Assembly (NCBI GenBank): GCA_938045315.1
Contig: CALINM010000010.1
Location: forward strand, 1-57,777
Source of the DNA: an uncultured bacterium
Lineage (GTDB): Bacteria > CALINM01
DNA length: 57,777 bases
Direction: 5' to 3'
The notes below the pieces were generated by a model. That model was not told the origin of the DNA, searched no databases, and saw nothing but the letters and a program-made list of their open reading frames with translations. This document shows positions 9,495 to 17,987 of the stretch, in pieces. The translations under genes and the position numbers were made by a program. Position 1 is the first letter of the stretch. Every line of letters starts with the position of its first letter.

Positions 9495-11034
9495 TATGGA
9501 TTTTTTTCATAAAAAAAATTTATGTGAAATAAAAGAGATAAGGGATTTTATCTCAAAGAAATTAAAAATACATAAAGATCTCATAGAAGATATTTACATT
9601 GAAAAAAAATCCCTGGATGCAAGGAATAAAAAAAACATTAAATGGTTTTACAGAATCAGGTTTTCTTGTAAAAAAACATTAAAGGGCAATCTTAAAAAAA
9701 CCACTACTGAAACTGCACCTTCTCTTATATTGCAAGGTTTAAAAGACAAAAAAGTAGCAATCATCGGCATGGGACCAAGTGGAATATTTGCTGCTATAAG
9801 GTTAGCTCTTAGCGGTGGAAAGTGCATAATCATTGAGAGGGGCAATAAAGTTGAAGAAAGGATTAAAGATGTAAAGAATTTTTTTATAACAAGACAACTA
9901 AATGAAGAATCAAATATTCAATTTGGAGAAGGAGGAGCAGGAACCTTCTCAGATGGAAAACTTACATCAAGAACAAAAAGTGCATATCATTATTTTATAT
10001 TTGATGAACTAATAAAAGCAGGCGCCCCTGAAGAAATAAGATATCTCTCAAATCCTCATATTGGAACTGATAGATTAAGAATTGTTATTAAAAATCTTAG
10101 AAACAAGCTTTTATCTCTGGGGGTAGAAATTTATTACAACGAAAAGTTTGAGCAATTAATTCTTGATAAAGATAGGGTTGTAAAAGGATTAATTACTTCT
10201 AAAAGAGAAATAACCTGTGATTATGTAATACTTGCTATAGGATATAGTGCACGAGATACATATGAAAATCTATTTCACCAAGGTGTTTATATGGAGCCTA
10301 AAGGCTTTGCTGCGGGCTTTAGAATAGAACTTCCTCAAAAAAAAATTGATAAAATTCAATATGGATGTGTATCCAAATTACTTCCACCTGCTGAGTTTTT
10401 CTTAAAAACTCATTTTAAAGAAGTGGGGGTGTCGGTTTATACTTTTTGTATGTGCCCTGGAGGAATAATTATTCCCGCATGTTCAAAAAAAGGATTTCTT
10501 GTTTTAAATGGAATGAGTTATTATAATCGTAGTGGTTTTTTTGGTAATGCTGCGGTAGTTATATCACTGAGCCCTAAGATCTGGAATAATAAAATATTTG
10601 GGGGTATGGAACTACAAAAAAGAATCGAACATGAAACTTTTATTGCCGGTGGAAGCGATTATACAGCACCGGCTGTAACAACAAGGGACTTTGTAGAAGA
10701 AAAAATCTCTTTTTCTCTAAGAAAGAGCTCTTATCCTTTTGGTGTTAGACCTTATCCCATATGGGAAATATTCAAAGATTGGAAGGAATTTTTCAAAAAA
10801 GCCCTTATTGATTTCAATAAAAAAATGGATGGAATAATCTCTGATGATGTTTTGCTTTTAGCTTCCGAAACAAGAACTTCCACACCAGTGAGAATAACAA
10901 GGGGAGAAAATGGTATGTCAATCAATACAAAAAATTTATTTCCCTGTGGAGAGGGGGCTGGTTATTCAGGAGGTATAGTTACATCTGCAGCTGATGGACT
11001 TAAAATAGTTGAAAAAATAGTTTATAATAGGTGA
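9487..11034 (+). CDS. FAD-dependent dehydrogenase, COG2509 type
   Basis: A flavoprotein of about 515 residues from the ATG at 9487, which overlaps the end of the preceding gene. An ATG at 9496 is equally possible. An N-terminal basic domain precedes a Rossmann FAD motif, VAIIGMGPSGIFAAIRLA, and an acidic second strand CIIIERG. The family motif FGEGGAGTFSDGKLTSR and the C-terminal FAD contact CGEGAGYSGGIVTSAADG are clear. COG2509 proteins are widespread but their substrate is unknown to me. It sits at the end of the signalling cluster, six bases before the YhaM-like nuclease gene, so it could belong to either group. Confidence 0.88.
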   Translation: MYSMDFFHKKNLCEIKEIRDFISKKLKIHKDLIEDIYIEKKSLDARNKKNIKWFYRIRFSCKKTLKGNLKKTTTETAPSLILQGLKDKKVAIIGMGPSGIFAAIRLALSGGKCIIIERGNKVEERIKDVKNFFITRQLNEESNIQFGEGGAGTFSDGKLTSRTKSAYHYFIFDELIKAGAPEEIRYLSNPHIGTDRLRIVIKNLRNKLLSLGVEIYYNEKFEQLILDKDRVVKGLITSKREITCDYVILAIGYSARDTYENLFHQGVYMEPKGFAAGFRIELPQKKIDKIQYGCVSKLLPPAEFFLKTHFKEVGVSVYTFCMCPGGIIIPACSKKGFLVLNGMSYYNRSGFFGNAAVVISLSPKIWNNKIFGGMELQKRIEHETFIAGGSDYTAPAVTTRDFVEEKISFSLRKSSYPFGVRPYPIWEIFKDWKEFFKKALIDFNKKMDGIISDDVLLLASETRTSTPVRITRGENGMSINTKNLFPCGEGAGYSGGIVTSAADGLKIVEKIVYNR

Positions 11035-11040
11035 TGAACA

Positions 11041-12114
11041 ATGAATCGAAAGTTTATAACAGAATTAAAAGAAAATGATCATGTGGAAAGCATCTTTTTT
11101 GTCGCAGAAAAAAACTTAGGAATGGGCAAAACAGGAAAAAGTTATCTTTCTCTTAAACTTTCTGACAAAAGTGGCACACTTGATGGAAAAATCTGGGATA
11201 AAGTTGAGCATTATAGTGGTCTTTTTGAGAGAGATGATTTTGTTTTCATTAAAGGCACTGTTCAATCATATCAAGGCACCTACCAGATCATTATAAGTGA
11301 TATAAGGAAAGCTCATGAAAGTGAGATCTTTCTTGAACACTTTATTCCAGACTCAGGAAAAGATATTGAAATGTTGTGGCAAGATTTTATCAATACATGC
11401 AAAATTATAAAAGACCCATATCTTAAAAAATTATTTAATCTAATTTTTATTGAAGATAAAGAGATTCAAGAAAAATTTAAAAACTATCCAGCTGCCAAAA
11501 GTCTTCACCATGCCTATAGAGGTGGTTTATTAGAACACTCACTAAACGTGGTCAAACTCTCAAAGTACATATGTGACTTCTATGAAAATAATGTTAATAA
11601 AGATCTCATTATAATCGCATCGGCTCTTCACGATATTGGAAAAATTTATGAGCTTAACTTTTCTTATATTACAAACTATACAACAGAGGGAAAACTATTA
11701 GGACATATAATCCTTGCCGATGAGTTAATTATTAGAAAAGTCAGTAAAATTGAAAATTTTCCTCAAAAAACCCTTAACCTATTGAGGCACATATTAATTA
11801 GCCATCACGGGGAATATGAATTCGGCTCACCCAAAAGGCCAAAAACTTTAGAGGCAATGATTATACATTTTATTGATAATTTAGATGCCAAAATAAATGG
11901 GTTTATTACTGCATTGGAGAAAGACACACAAAATGGAGACTGGACAGGAATTGTAAAATCATTTGATAGGCAATTATATAAAGGTGCAGTAAATGGCGTA
12001 AATGAAGAAGAAAAATTATTAAATGTGAGTGTTGAACAGAAAAGTGATAAATCCTTTAATCCTGTTATAAAAAATATAAATTTTGAACTTTTTAAAGATA
12101 AGGATAAAATTTAA
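11041..12114 (+). CDS. YhaM-like 3'-5' exoribonuclease (OB-fold plus HD domain)
   Basis: A 357-residue protein. An N-terminal OB-fold nucleic-acid-binding domain covers residues 10-90 (SYLSLKLSDKSGTLDGKIWD). An HD phosphohydrolase domain covers about 155-300, with HSLNVVKLS, the HD pair in ASALHDIGKIYEL, then HGEYEFGSPKRPKTLEA and the late Asp in HFIDNLDAKI. This architecture is that of YhaM/CBF1 3'-5' exoribonucleases acting on RNA and single-stranded DNA. It starts at ATG 11041 and is followed two bases after its stop by the permease gene. Confidence 0.9.
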   Translation: MNRKFITELKENDHVESIFFVAEKNLGMGKTGKSYLSLKLSDKSGTLDGKIWDKVEHYSGLFERDDFVFIKGTVQSYQGTYQIIISDIRKAHESEIFLEHFIPDSGKDIEMLWQDFINTCKIIKDPYLKKLFNLIFIEDKEIQEKFKNYPAAKSLHHAYRGGLLEHSLNVVKLSKYICDFYENNVNKDLIIIASALHDIGKIYELNFSYITNYTTEGKLLGHIILADELIIRKVSKIENFPQKTLNLLRHILISHHGEYEFGSPKRPKTLEAMIIHFIDNLDAKINGFITALEKDTQNGDWTGIVKSFDRQLYKGAVNGVNEEEKLLNVSVEQKSDKSFNPVIKNINFELFKDKDKI

Positions 12115-12116
12115 AC

Positions 12117-13193
12117 ATGAACCAAATAAAACCTATTGGCTCTATCTTACTATGGGGATTATACTTAGTTCTGTTTTATCTCCTTTATCTTTTGATGAAA
12201 CCTTTTCTTTACCCCATACTTTGGGCTGGTATATTAACAGTTATTTTTTCTCCCATATACAGAAAGCTCCTTACTTTAACAAAGCACAGAGAAACTTTGG
12301 CTGCAAGTATTACAATGATATTAATTGTTCTTATTGTAATTATTCCCAGTGGTTTTGTAATTACGCTGCTAATTTCTGAGATAATAGATTTTGCAAAAAA
12401 AATCACAACAGAAACAAACATAGATATAACTAAACTTTCAGAACATCCCATTGTCATAGATATTTTGAAGCGCCTAGAACAATCTTTTCATATTAGTCTT
12501 GATGAATTAAAGACAACATTTTCTGAGAAGCTAAAGGATTTAGGTATTCTTATAATTACAAAGGCGGAAAAAATCCTTCTTGATTTACCTTCAGGATTTG
12601 TCAATTTTTTTATTACTTTTTTTACTTCTTTTTTCCTTTTTAGAGATGGTAAAACTTTTGGTAATCTTTTAAAAAATCTAATCCCCCTCTCTAAAACTGA
12701 ATTAGACTATTATTTTGACAATCTTAAGAAGGTTGTCTATGCAACCTTCATTGGGGTTCTGCTTACAGCATTTATTCAAGGTTTAATTGCTTTTATCTCT
12801 TTCTTTTTTATTGGTATTAGATCCTCCCTTCTTTTGGGACTTATGGTATCAATTGCATCTTTGGTACCTGTAGTAGGAAGTGCTCTTGTTTGGGTACCTC
12901 TTGCCATTTATCTTATTGCAACTGGTCTATTTCTTAAAGGAATTCTTGTTATTCTTGTGGGTGTATTTTTTATTAGTCTCGTTGATAATTTTGTTAGACC
13001 CATATTCTTACATCAGTACCTATCGCTACATCTATTATTGACCTTTTTTAGTTTATTTGGTGGCATCAAAGCATTTGGCATAATCGGGATATTTTTAGGT
13101 CCTATAATTATTTCTGTATTTATTGGAAGTTGCATGTTTTATCAAAATTATAGACAGCATCAGGAAAAGAACCTTACGGATATTACAGGATGA
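12117..13193 (+). CDS. AI-2E/PerM family membrane permease
   Basis: A 358-residue integral membrane protein of the AI-2E family transporter group (PerM/TqsA). It has a pair of N-terminal helices, an amphipathic segment around residues 90-140 and four or five C-terminal helices. The family segment near 270-330 includes SLVPVVGSALVWVPLAIYL and the PIFL element in DNFVRPIFL. The substrate is not deducible. Members include an autoinducer-2 exporter and Na+/H+ antiporters. It ends with an ATGA overlap into amrS. Confidence 0.88.
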   Translation: MNQIKPIGSILLWGLYLVLFYLLYLLMKPFLYPILWAGILTVIFSPIYRKLLTLTKHRETLAASITMILIVLIVIIPSGFVITLLISEIIDFAKKITTETNIDITKLSEHPIVIDILKRLEQSFHISLDELKTTFSEKLKDLGILIITKAEKILLDLPSGFVNFFITFFTSFFLFRDGKTFGNLLKNLIPLSKTELDYYFDNLKKVVYATFIGVLLTAFIQGLIAFISFFFIGIRSSLLLGLMVSIASLVPVVGSALVWVPLAIYLIATGLFLKGILVILVGVFFISLVDNFVRPIFLHQYLSLHLLLTFFSLFGGIKAFGIIGIFLGPIIISVFIGSCMFYQNYRQHQEKNLTDITG

Positions 13194-14203
13194 AAGAGGC
13201 AAAATATTTTGAAAAATTAGATAATAAAAAAGTTAGATGCTTTCTTTGCAGGCATAACTGTTTGATACATGAGGGCAAAACAGGACTATGTGCCGTGAGA
13301 AAAAATATAGATGGTACTCTATATGCGCTCACATATGAGAGATGTATTGCAAAAAACGTAGATCCCATTGAAAAAAAACCCCTTTTTCATGTACTTCCTG
13401 GAACTACTTCCTATTCAATTGCAACTGTGGGGTGTAATTTTAGGTGTGCCCATTGTCAAAATTACGAAATTTCTCAAATTCCAAGGGATCAGGATATAAT
13501 ACTTGGTGAAATTTACCCACCCGAAATAGTAATAAAAGATGCTCTTAAATATAAATGTAAAAGCATATCTTATACATATACAGAACCAACGATCTACTAT
13601 GAATATGCTTATGACACTGCAGTAATTGCAAAAAAAGTGGGGTTAAAAAATATTTTTGTTACCAATGGTTATACAGGTGAAGAAGCCTTAAAGGATATTT
13701 CCCCTTACTTGGATGCAGCAAATGTTGATTTAAAGGCTTTTACTGATGATTTCTATAAAAAGATTTGCGGTGCTAAACTTCAAGCAGTTCTTGATACTTT
13801 AAAACTATATAGAAAGCTCAATATCTGGATCGAAGTTACTACCTTAGTAATAACAGGATATAATGACAGTGAAAAGGAATTAAGAGATATAGCACGATTT
13901 ATAAAAACTGAGTTGGGTGATTATGTACCCTGGCATGTTACCGCCTTTTATCCTACCTACAAGCTAACAGATGCCCCAAAAACACCTTTAACTAAATTAA
14001 AAAATGCCTGGGAAATTGGTAAAGAAGAGGGGCTTAAATTCGTTTATACTGGTAATGTTTTAAATACAGAAGGTGAGTCCACTTTTTGCCCTGATTGTAA
14101 TAAAAAAATTATTGAAAGAGTTGGTTTTATAATCACAAAAAATTTCATAAAAGATGGTATTTGTTCATTTTGCAATGCTAAAATACCGGGTATATGGAGT
14201 TAA
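13190..14203 (+). CDS. amrS: AmmeMemoRadiSam-system radical SAM enzyme
   Basis: A 337-residue radical SAM protein. The N-terminal cysteine-rich segment KVRCFLCRHNCLIHEGKTG is typical of AmrS. The SAM-cluster motif is C-x3-C-x2-C in TVGCNFRCAHCQNYEISQ at about residue 80. The C-terminus has two further Cys pairs (FCPDCNKK and CSFCNAK) that look like a zinc or auxiliary cluster. AmrS normally occurs with AmmeMemoRadiSam A and B. Neither is adjacent here, so its product is unknown. Its start overlaps the permease stop (ATGA), and its 3' end overlaps the endonuclease V gene. Confidence 0.92.
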   Translation: MKEAKYFEKLDNKKVRCFLCRHNCLIHEGKTGLCAVRKNIDGTLYALTYERCIAKNVDPIEKKPLFHVLPGTTSYSIATVGCNFRCAHCQNYEISQIPRDQDIILGEIYPPEIVIKDALKYKCKSISYTYTEPTIYYEYAYDTAVIAKKVGLKNIFVTNGYTGEEALKDISPYLDAANVDLKAFTDDFYKKICGAKLQAVLDTLKLYRKLNIWIEVTTLVITGYNDSEKELRDIARFIKTELGDYVPWHVTAFYPTYKLTDAPKTPLTKLKNAWEIGKEEGLKFVYTGNVLNTEGESTFCPDCNKKIIERVGFIITKNFIKDGICSFCNAKIPGIWS

Positions 14204-14844
14204 AGAACTTAATTGAACTACAAAATGCTTTAAAAGAAAAGATTATTTTAAAGCCCTTTGATAAAAATTTTTCCTCTATATTAGCTGTAGATTCGAGCTA
14301 CTCAAAAATGCTTGATAAAATTTTCTCCGTAGCAATTGTATACAATAATATTGAGAAATGTGTTATTGAAAAGCATTATTCAGTAGAAAAGGTTAATTTC
14401 CCATATATCCCCGGATTTTTGTCTTTCAGAGAAATAGATAATACTTTAAATGCAGTAAACAAAGTTAAAGAACCTTATGATATTATTATTGTAGATGGAC
14501 AGGGCATAGCACACCCAAGAAATTTCGGATTCGCTTCCCATTTAGGCGTTACGCTAAATAAGCCCACTATAGGCTGTGCAAAATCGAGGTTAATAGGTGA
14601 ATATAATGAACCGGAAAATTTTAAGGGTGCTTTTAGTTATTTATATGACAACTCAAAAAAAATAGGAGCCGTTTTGAGAACAAAAAAGAATATTAAACCT
14701 ATTTTTATTTCCCCGGGTCACATGATTGATATAGACAGTTCAGTAAAAATTATTTTAAAATTAACAGAAAAATTTAAACTCCCTGAGCCAATAAGATCCG
14801 CTCATATATTTGCAGAAGAAGTGAAAAGAACATGGAAAAAGTAA
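14194..14844 (+). CDS. nfi: Endonuclease V (deoxyinosine 3' endonuclease)
   Basis: A 216-residue DNA repair nuclease that nicks one base 3' to deoxyinosine, removing the effects of adenine deamination. The metal-binding Asp lies in AVDSSYSK near residue 33. The PYIPGFLSFRE segment and the second acidic motif IVDGQGIAHPRNFGFASHLG are intact, and GCAKSRLIG follows. It begins within the last ten bases of amrS, so the two are co-translated. Its end overlaps the rlpA gene by 13 bases. Confidence 0.95.
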   Translation: MELKNLIELQNALKEKIILKPFDKNFSSILAVDSSYSKMLDKIFSVAIVYNNIEKCVIEKHYSVEKVNFPYIPGFLSFREIDNTLNAVNKVKEPYDIIIVDGQGIAHPRNFGFASHLGVTLNKPTIGCAKSRLIGEYNEPENFKGAFSYLYDNSKKIGAVLRTKKNIKPIFISPGHMIDIDSSVKIILKLTEKFKLPEPIRSAHIFAEEVKRTWKK

Positions 14845-15575
14845 TTATTCTATTAACCCTAATGATTCTATATGGTTGCACCCATTCTTATCCCGAATTT
14901 GGCTGGTATACTTATTACGAAAAAGAGCCAGCATATATGAAGCCCTATGAAAGATTTGGGAAAATCTATACACCTATAAAACCTGAGGACGCAATTGCAT
15001 ATCGAGAAAGAGGAATTGCATCATGGTATGGTGCAGACTTTCATGGACTTCCAACATCTACAGGTGAGATATATGACATGTATGACTATACAGCTGCTCA
15101 TAAGACTTTGCCACTGGGGTTGTATGTTAAAGTAAGAAACTTGAAAAATGGTAAAACAAGCATTGTAAGACTTAATGACAGAGGTCCCTTTGTAGAAGGA
15201 CGTATTATTGATCTTTCTTATGCTGCAGCAAAAGAACTTGATTTTGTCGATGAAGGGATAACACCGGTTGAAATTGAAGCCCTTGGATTTCCCATTTATG
15301 ATGGACAAAAAATGACATTTCAAAAACCCACAAGCTACAGTATAGAGACATATAGAGTACAGATAGCTTCATTTAGAATAAAAGAAAATGCGATTAAACT
15401 TGCTACAGATTTCCAGAAAAAATCTATTGATGCCAAGATAACTGAGTTTCGAAAGAAAGACGAACTATTTTATAGAGTTCAGGTAGGAAAATTTAAAAGT
15501 ATTGAGGATGCAGAAAAATTTAAAGATAAGATGAAAAAAGAAGGATTTACTCAATCATTTGTAGTAGGTGATTAA
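14832..15575 (+). CDS. rlpA: RlpA-like septal-ring lipoprotein with SPOR domain
   Basis: A lipoprotein of 247 residues. The signal peptide MEKVIILLTLMILYGCT ends in a lipobox (L-Y-G-C, Cys16). A double-psi beta-barrel domain covers about 58-150, with GIASWYGADFHGLPTSTGE and the catalytic-type D in RLNDRGPFVEGRIIDLS. A SPOR domain at about 170-245 (YRVQIASFRIKENA ... FYRVQVGKF) binds denuded septal glycan. RlpA proteins are lytic transglycosylases acting at division sites. It overlaps nfi upstream, and ispE starts on its last base. Confidence 0.93.
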   Translation: MEKVIILLTLMILYGCTHSYPEFGWYTYYEKEPAYMKPYERFGKIYTPIKPEDAIAYRERGIASWYGADFHGLPTSTGEIYDMYDYTAAHKTLPLGLYVKVRNLKNGKTSIVRLNDRGPFVEGRIIDLSYAAAKELDFVDEGITPVEIEALGFPIYDGQKMTFQKPTSYSIETYRVQIASFRIKENAIKLATDFQKKSIDAKITEFRKKDELFYRVQVGKFKSIEDAEKFKDKMKKEGFTQSFVVGD

Positions 15576-16414
15576 TGATTATTTATGCAAATGCTAAACT
15601 AAATCTAATGTTACATATTATTGACAGGCTCCCCAATGGTTTTCATAATCTCGAAATGATAAATGTTCCAATAAATTTGTATGATGAGATATCAATTGAA
15701 CCAGATTCAAAATTTGATCAATTTTTTTATCCCCCTATCGATTGTCCTCTTGAAAAAACTACCCTTTATAAAGCTTATTGCTTACTTAAAAATTGGGTGG
15801 GGGATATTAATCTAAAAGTTTCAATCAAAAAGGTTATTCCCAGTGGTTCAGGTATGGGGGGTGGTAGTAGTGATGCCGGTTTTTTTATAAAATATGTATT
15901 GGAGCAAAAAAAGATTAAATGGAATCAAAAAATGCTTACTGAGATTGCTAATAAAGTAGGTGCAGATGTACCCTTTTTTTTATATAATAAACCAGCTATT
16001 GTTAGAGGTATTGGAGAGAAAGTTATTCCATTCAAAAAATTTCCAAATCTGAATTTTTTAATCATTGTCCCGGACTTTTCAATTTCCACTAAATGGGCAT
16101 ATAGCAATGTAAAATTACCGTTGACAAAAAATATATACAATAGTAATTTAAATAATTCTAAAATAAGTGAATTGCAATTAATTAATTTAATGAAAAATGA
16201 TTTAGAGGTAGTAGTGGAAAAGGAGTATTCTTCTATAAAAAACATCAAAAGGTTCTTAATAGAAAGGGGAGCTAAAAAGGCAATGATGACAGGTAGCGGT
16301 TCAGCAGTATTTGGAATTTTTAATGATAAAAATTCTCTTATTATTGCATTTAGAGAAGCAAAAAAACAATTTAAAAGCTATAATATATTTAACTGTAAAA
16401 CAATTGGGGCGTAG
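15575..16414 (+). CDS. ispE: 4-diphosphocytidyl-2-C-methyl-D-erythritol kinase
   Basis: GHMP kinase of the MEP isoprenoid pathway, 279 residues. The N-terminal ANAKLNLMLHIIDRLPNGFHN, the ATP loop IPSGSGMGGGSSDAGFF and the C-terminal MMTGSGSAVFGIF are the three GHMP motifs. Its ATG overlaps the rlpA stop codon. The 3' end is unusual: the last ten bases, including the TAG stop, lie inside the tRNA-Gln gene, so an ispE mRNA reading to its end also contains the tRNA 5' half. Processing of the tRNA would cut off the stop codon. Confidence 0.95.
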   Translation: MIIYANAKLNLMLHIIDRLPNGFHNLEMINVPINLYDEISIEPDSKFDQFFYPPIDCPLEKTTLYKAYCLLKNWVGDINLKVSIKKVIPSGSGMGGGSSDAGFFIKYVLEQKKIKWNQKMLTEIANKVGADVPFFLYNKPAIVRGIGEKVIPFKKFPNLNFLIIVPDFSISTKWAYSNVKLPLTKNIYNSNLNNSKISELQLINLMKNDLEVVVEKEYSSIKNIKRFLIERGAKKAMMTGSGSAVFGIFNDKNSLIIAFREAKKQFKSYNIFNCKTIGA

Positions 16415-16478
16415 GCGAATTGGTAAAGCCACCAGACTTTGACTCTGGAGTTTGGAGGTTCGATGCCTCCCGCCCCAG
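16405..16478 (+). tRNA. tRNA-Gln (anticodon UUG)
   Basis: A complete cloverleaf: acceptor TGGGGCG/CGCCCCA with discriminator G, D stem GGC/GCC, anticodon stem CCAGA/TCTGG with loop CTTTGAC (anticodon UUG), and T arm GGAGG-TTCGATG-CCTCC. CCA is not encoded. The first ten bases overlap the coding sequence of ispE. With gatCAB in the same window, this tRNA may be charged with Glu and then amidated. Confidence 0.96.
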
Positions 16479-16530
16479 CTTTAAATAAAAATCAGTTGTA
16501 TGCAAATACTTATTCAAATAAAATAAAAAA

Positions 16531-16935
16531 ATGAAGTTTTTATTTAGGCCCTATAAAAAAGGTTTTGAACATGCTCTTGGTGAGCTGGAAAATGAGATCA
16601 TGCAATTTCTGTGGGATAAAAATGAATCAGTTACTGCCAAAAGTGTTCATGAAAATATCTCTAAAAAAAGAAATATTGCATTAACAACTGTTTTTACAAT
16701 TTTAGACAGATTAACAGAAAAGGGCATTCTAAAAAAAGAGAAAGACGGTAAATTTATATTTTATAGACCACTACTTACGAGAGAACAATACGTAGAAGAA
16801 GTAACAAAAAAAACATTACAGGCGCTTCTTGAATTTTCAAAAGATAATGTAATTTCATGCTTTGTTGACATTCTTTCAAAAACAGAAGATTTAGAAAAAA
16901 TAAAACAGCTTATATCTGAAAGAAGTAAAAAATGA
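16531..16935 (+). CDS. BlaI/MecI/CopY family winged-helix repressor
   Basis: A 134-residue protein. The N-terminal winged helix has the family core LGELENEIMQFLWDKNESVTA ... RNIALTTVFTILDRLTEKGIL. A C-terminal dimerisation helix carries one Cys (VISCFVDIL). In this family, regulators control beta-lactam resistance or, as CopY-type proteins, copper export. No BlaR protease is adjacent. The following permease gene is a pseudogene, so the repressor may have lost its target or may act elsewhere. No clear operator palindrome is visible in 16936-17043. Confidence 0.88.
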   Translation: MKFLFRPYKKGFEHALGELENEIMQFLWDKNESVTAKSVHENISKKRNIALTTVFTILDRLTEKGILKKEKDGKFIFYRPLLTREQYVEEVTKKTLQALLEFSKDNVISCFVDILSKTEDLEKIKQLISERSKK

Positions 16936-17043
16936 GATGATAGAAACTCGTCAAATGTCAAACCTTTGCCATAAAATAAAAAAAATATTGACTAAACATC
17001 AAATATATTTCAGGCACACTTTATGCTTTAATTAAAAAACTGT

Positions 17044-17940
17044 ATGTCTCTAACTGCTCACATCGTTGATTTTTTTAAAGACTACATTGCTGAATTTATT
17101 TCAGTACTCCCCTATTTTATTGCTGGAGTAATCAGTGAAGCTATAATAAGAACTTATAAATGGCATATAAAAATAAAACAAACCATTCATAAATACGGGG
17201 CACTCTCTATTCTTATAGCAACTTTACTGGTTTGATAAGCCCCTTATGTGCATGTGGAGTATTACCATTATCATTAGGTCTTTTATTTGGAGGCGTCCCC
17301 TTCTCTATCATGATGACCCTTGTTATTTCTTCTCCCCTTTTGAGTCCTGCTGGCTATACTTTAACCCAGTGGGAGCCAGGGAACTACATGGGCCCTTGCA
17401 AAAACTTTTTCAGCCGCTTTTATGGGGCTTTATGCTGGTTTTTTAACACTTCTACTTGAAAAAAAATACTTCAAGCATCACCAAATTTTAAAAATATGTG
17501 AAATTCCTCATGACATGGATTTTCATGATCCCAATTTCCCTATATAAGAGCTTGGATGCTGCTGTCATAAACAATTCAGTCATAATGTAGAAGAAAAAAC
17601 TAAAAACAAGTTTTTCATATTTCTTGCTAAATTTTATGAAGGATCAGTTAGAATAGGCAAATATGTTCTAATCGGCATTTTATTTGAAATACTAATACTA
17701 AAATATGTTCCTGGAGATTGGATCTCTAACTATTTAAGTGAAGGAAGTTTTACCAGCATTTTCTTGGTCACAATATTTTCCATACCCCTTTATGTAAACC
17801 AGATTACTGCCTCAGCAATGTTATATGGCCTTGTTGAAAAAGGAATTAGTAATGGGGCAGCTCTTGCTTTCCTAATTGGTGGTCCTGTTAGGGCAATACC
17901 AGTAAAACTATTTTTCTCACAATGTTTAGAAAAAGGGTAA
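17044..17940 (+). pseudogene. Metal/efflux-type permease (DUF318/SO_0444-like), inactivated
   Basis: Three reading frames must be joined to give a membrane permease. Frame one (from 17044) runs through PYFIAGVISEAIIRTY to a TGA-TAA at about 17233. Frame two carries the hallmark ISPLCACGVLPLSLGLLFGG and SSPLLSPAGYTL to about 17378. Frame three continues with GTTWALAKTFSAAFMGLYAG to a TAA at about 17546, then a Cys-rich loop (ELGCCCHK) and helices ending PVRAIPVKLFFSQ. One base is missing near 17230 and one is gained near 17375. With the nonsense codon, that makes three lesions. The ISPLCACG motif and the Cys/His loop suggest a copper, zinc or arsenic exporter. Fresh decay or sequencing error are both possible. 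Confidence 0.8.
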
Positions 17941-17987
17941 TTTTATATTATCTTTTTATTTGTATAAGTGGAACATTGATAGTAAGT

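Noticed and set aside
12083-12379. 98-codon plus-strand frame at the start of the AI-2E-type permease gene
   Set aside because: It overlaps the permease in another frame, begins inside the upstream gene and yields no recognisable protein.
16980-17043. TTGACT as a promoter for the permease, and an operator for the BlaI-type repressor
   Set aside because: No -10 hexamer at 16-18 bases and no clear palindrome could be found.
17230-17240. TGA in the permease read as selenocysteine
   Set aside because: It is followed at once by TAA in the same frame, and the family sequence continues in another frame. A frameshift, not Sec, explains it.
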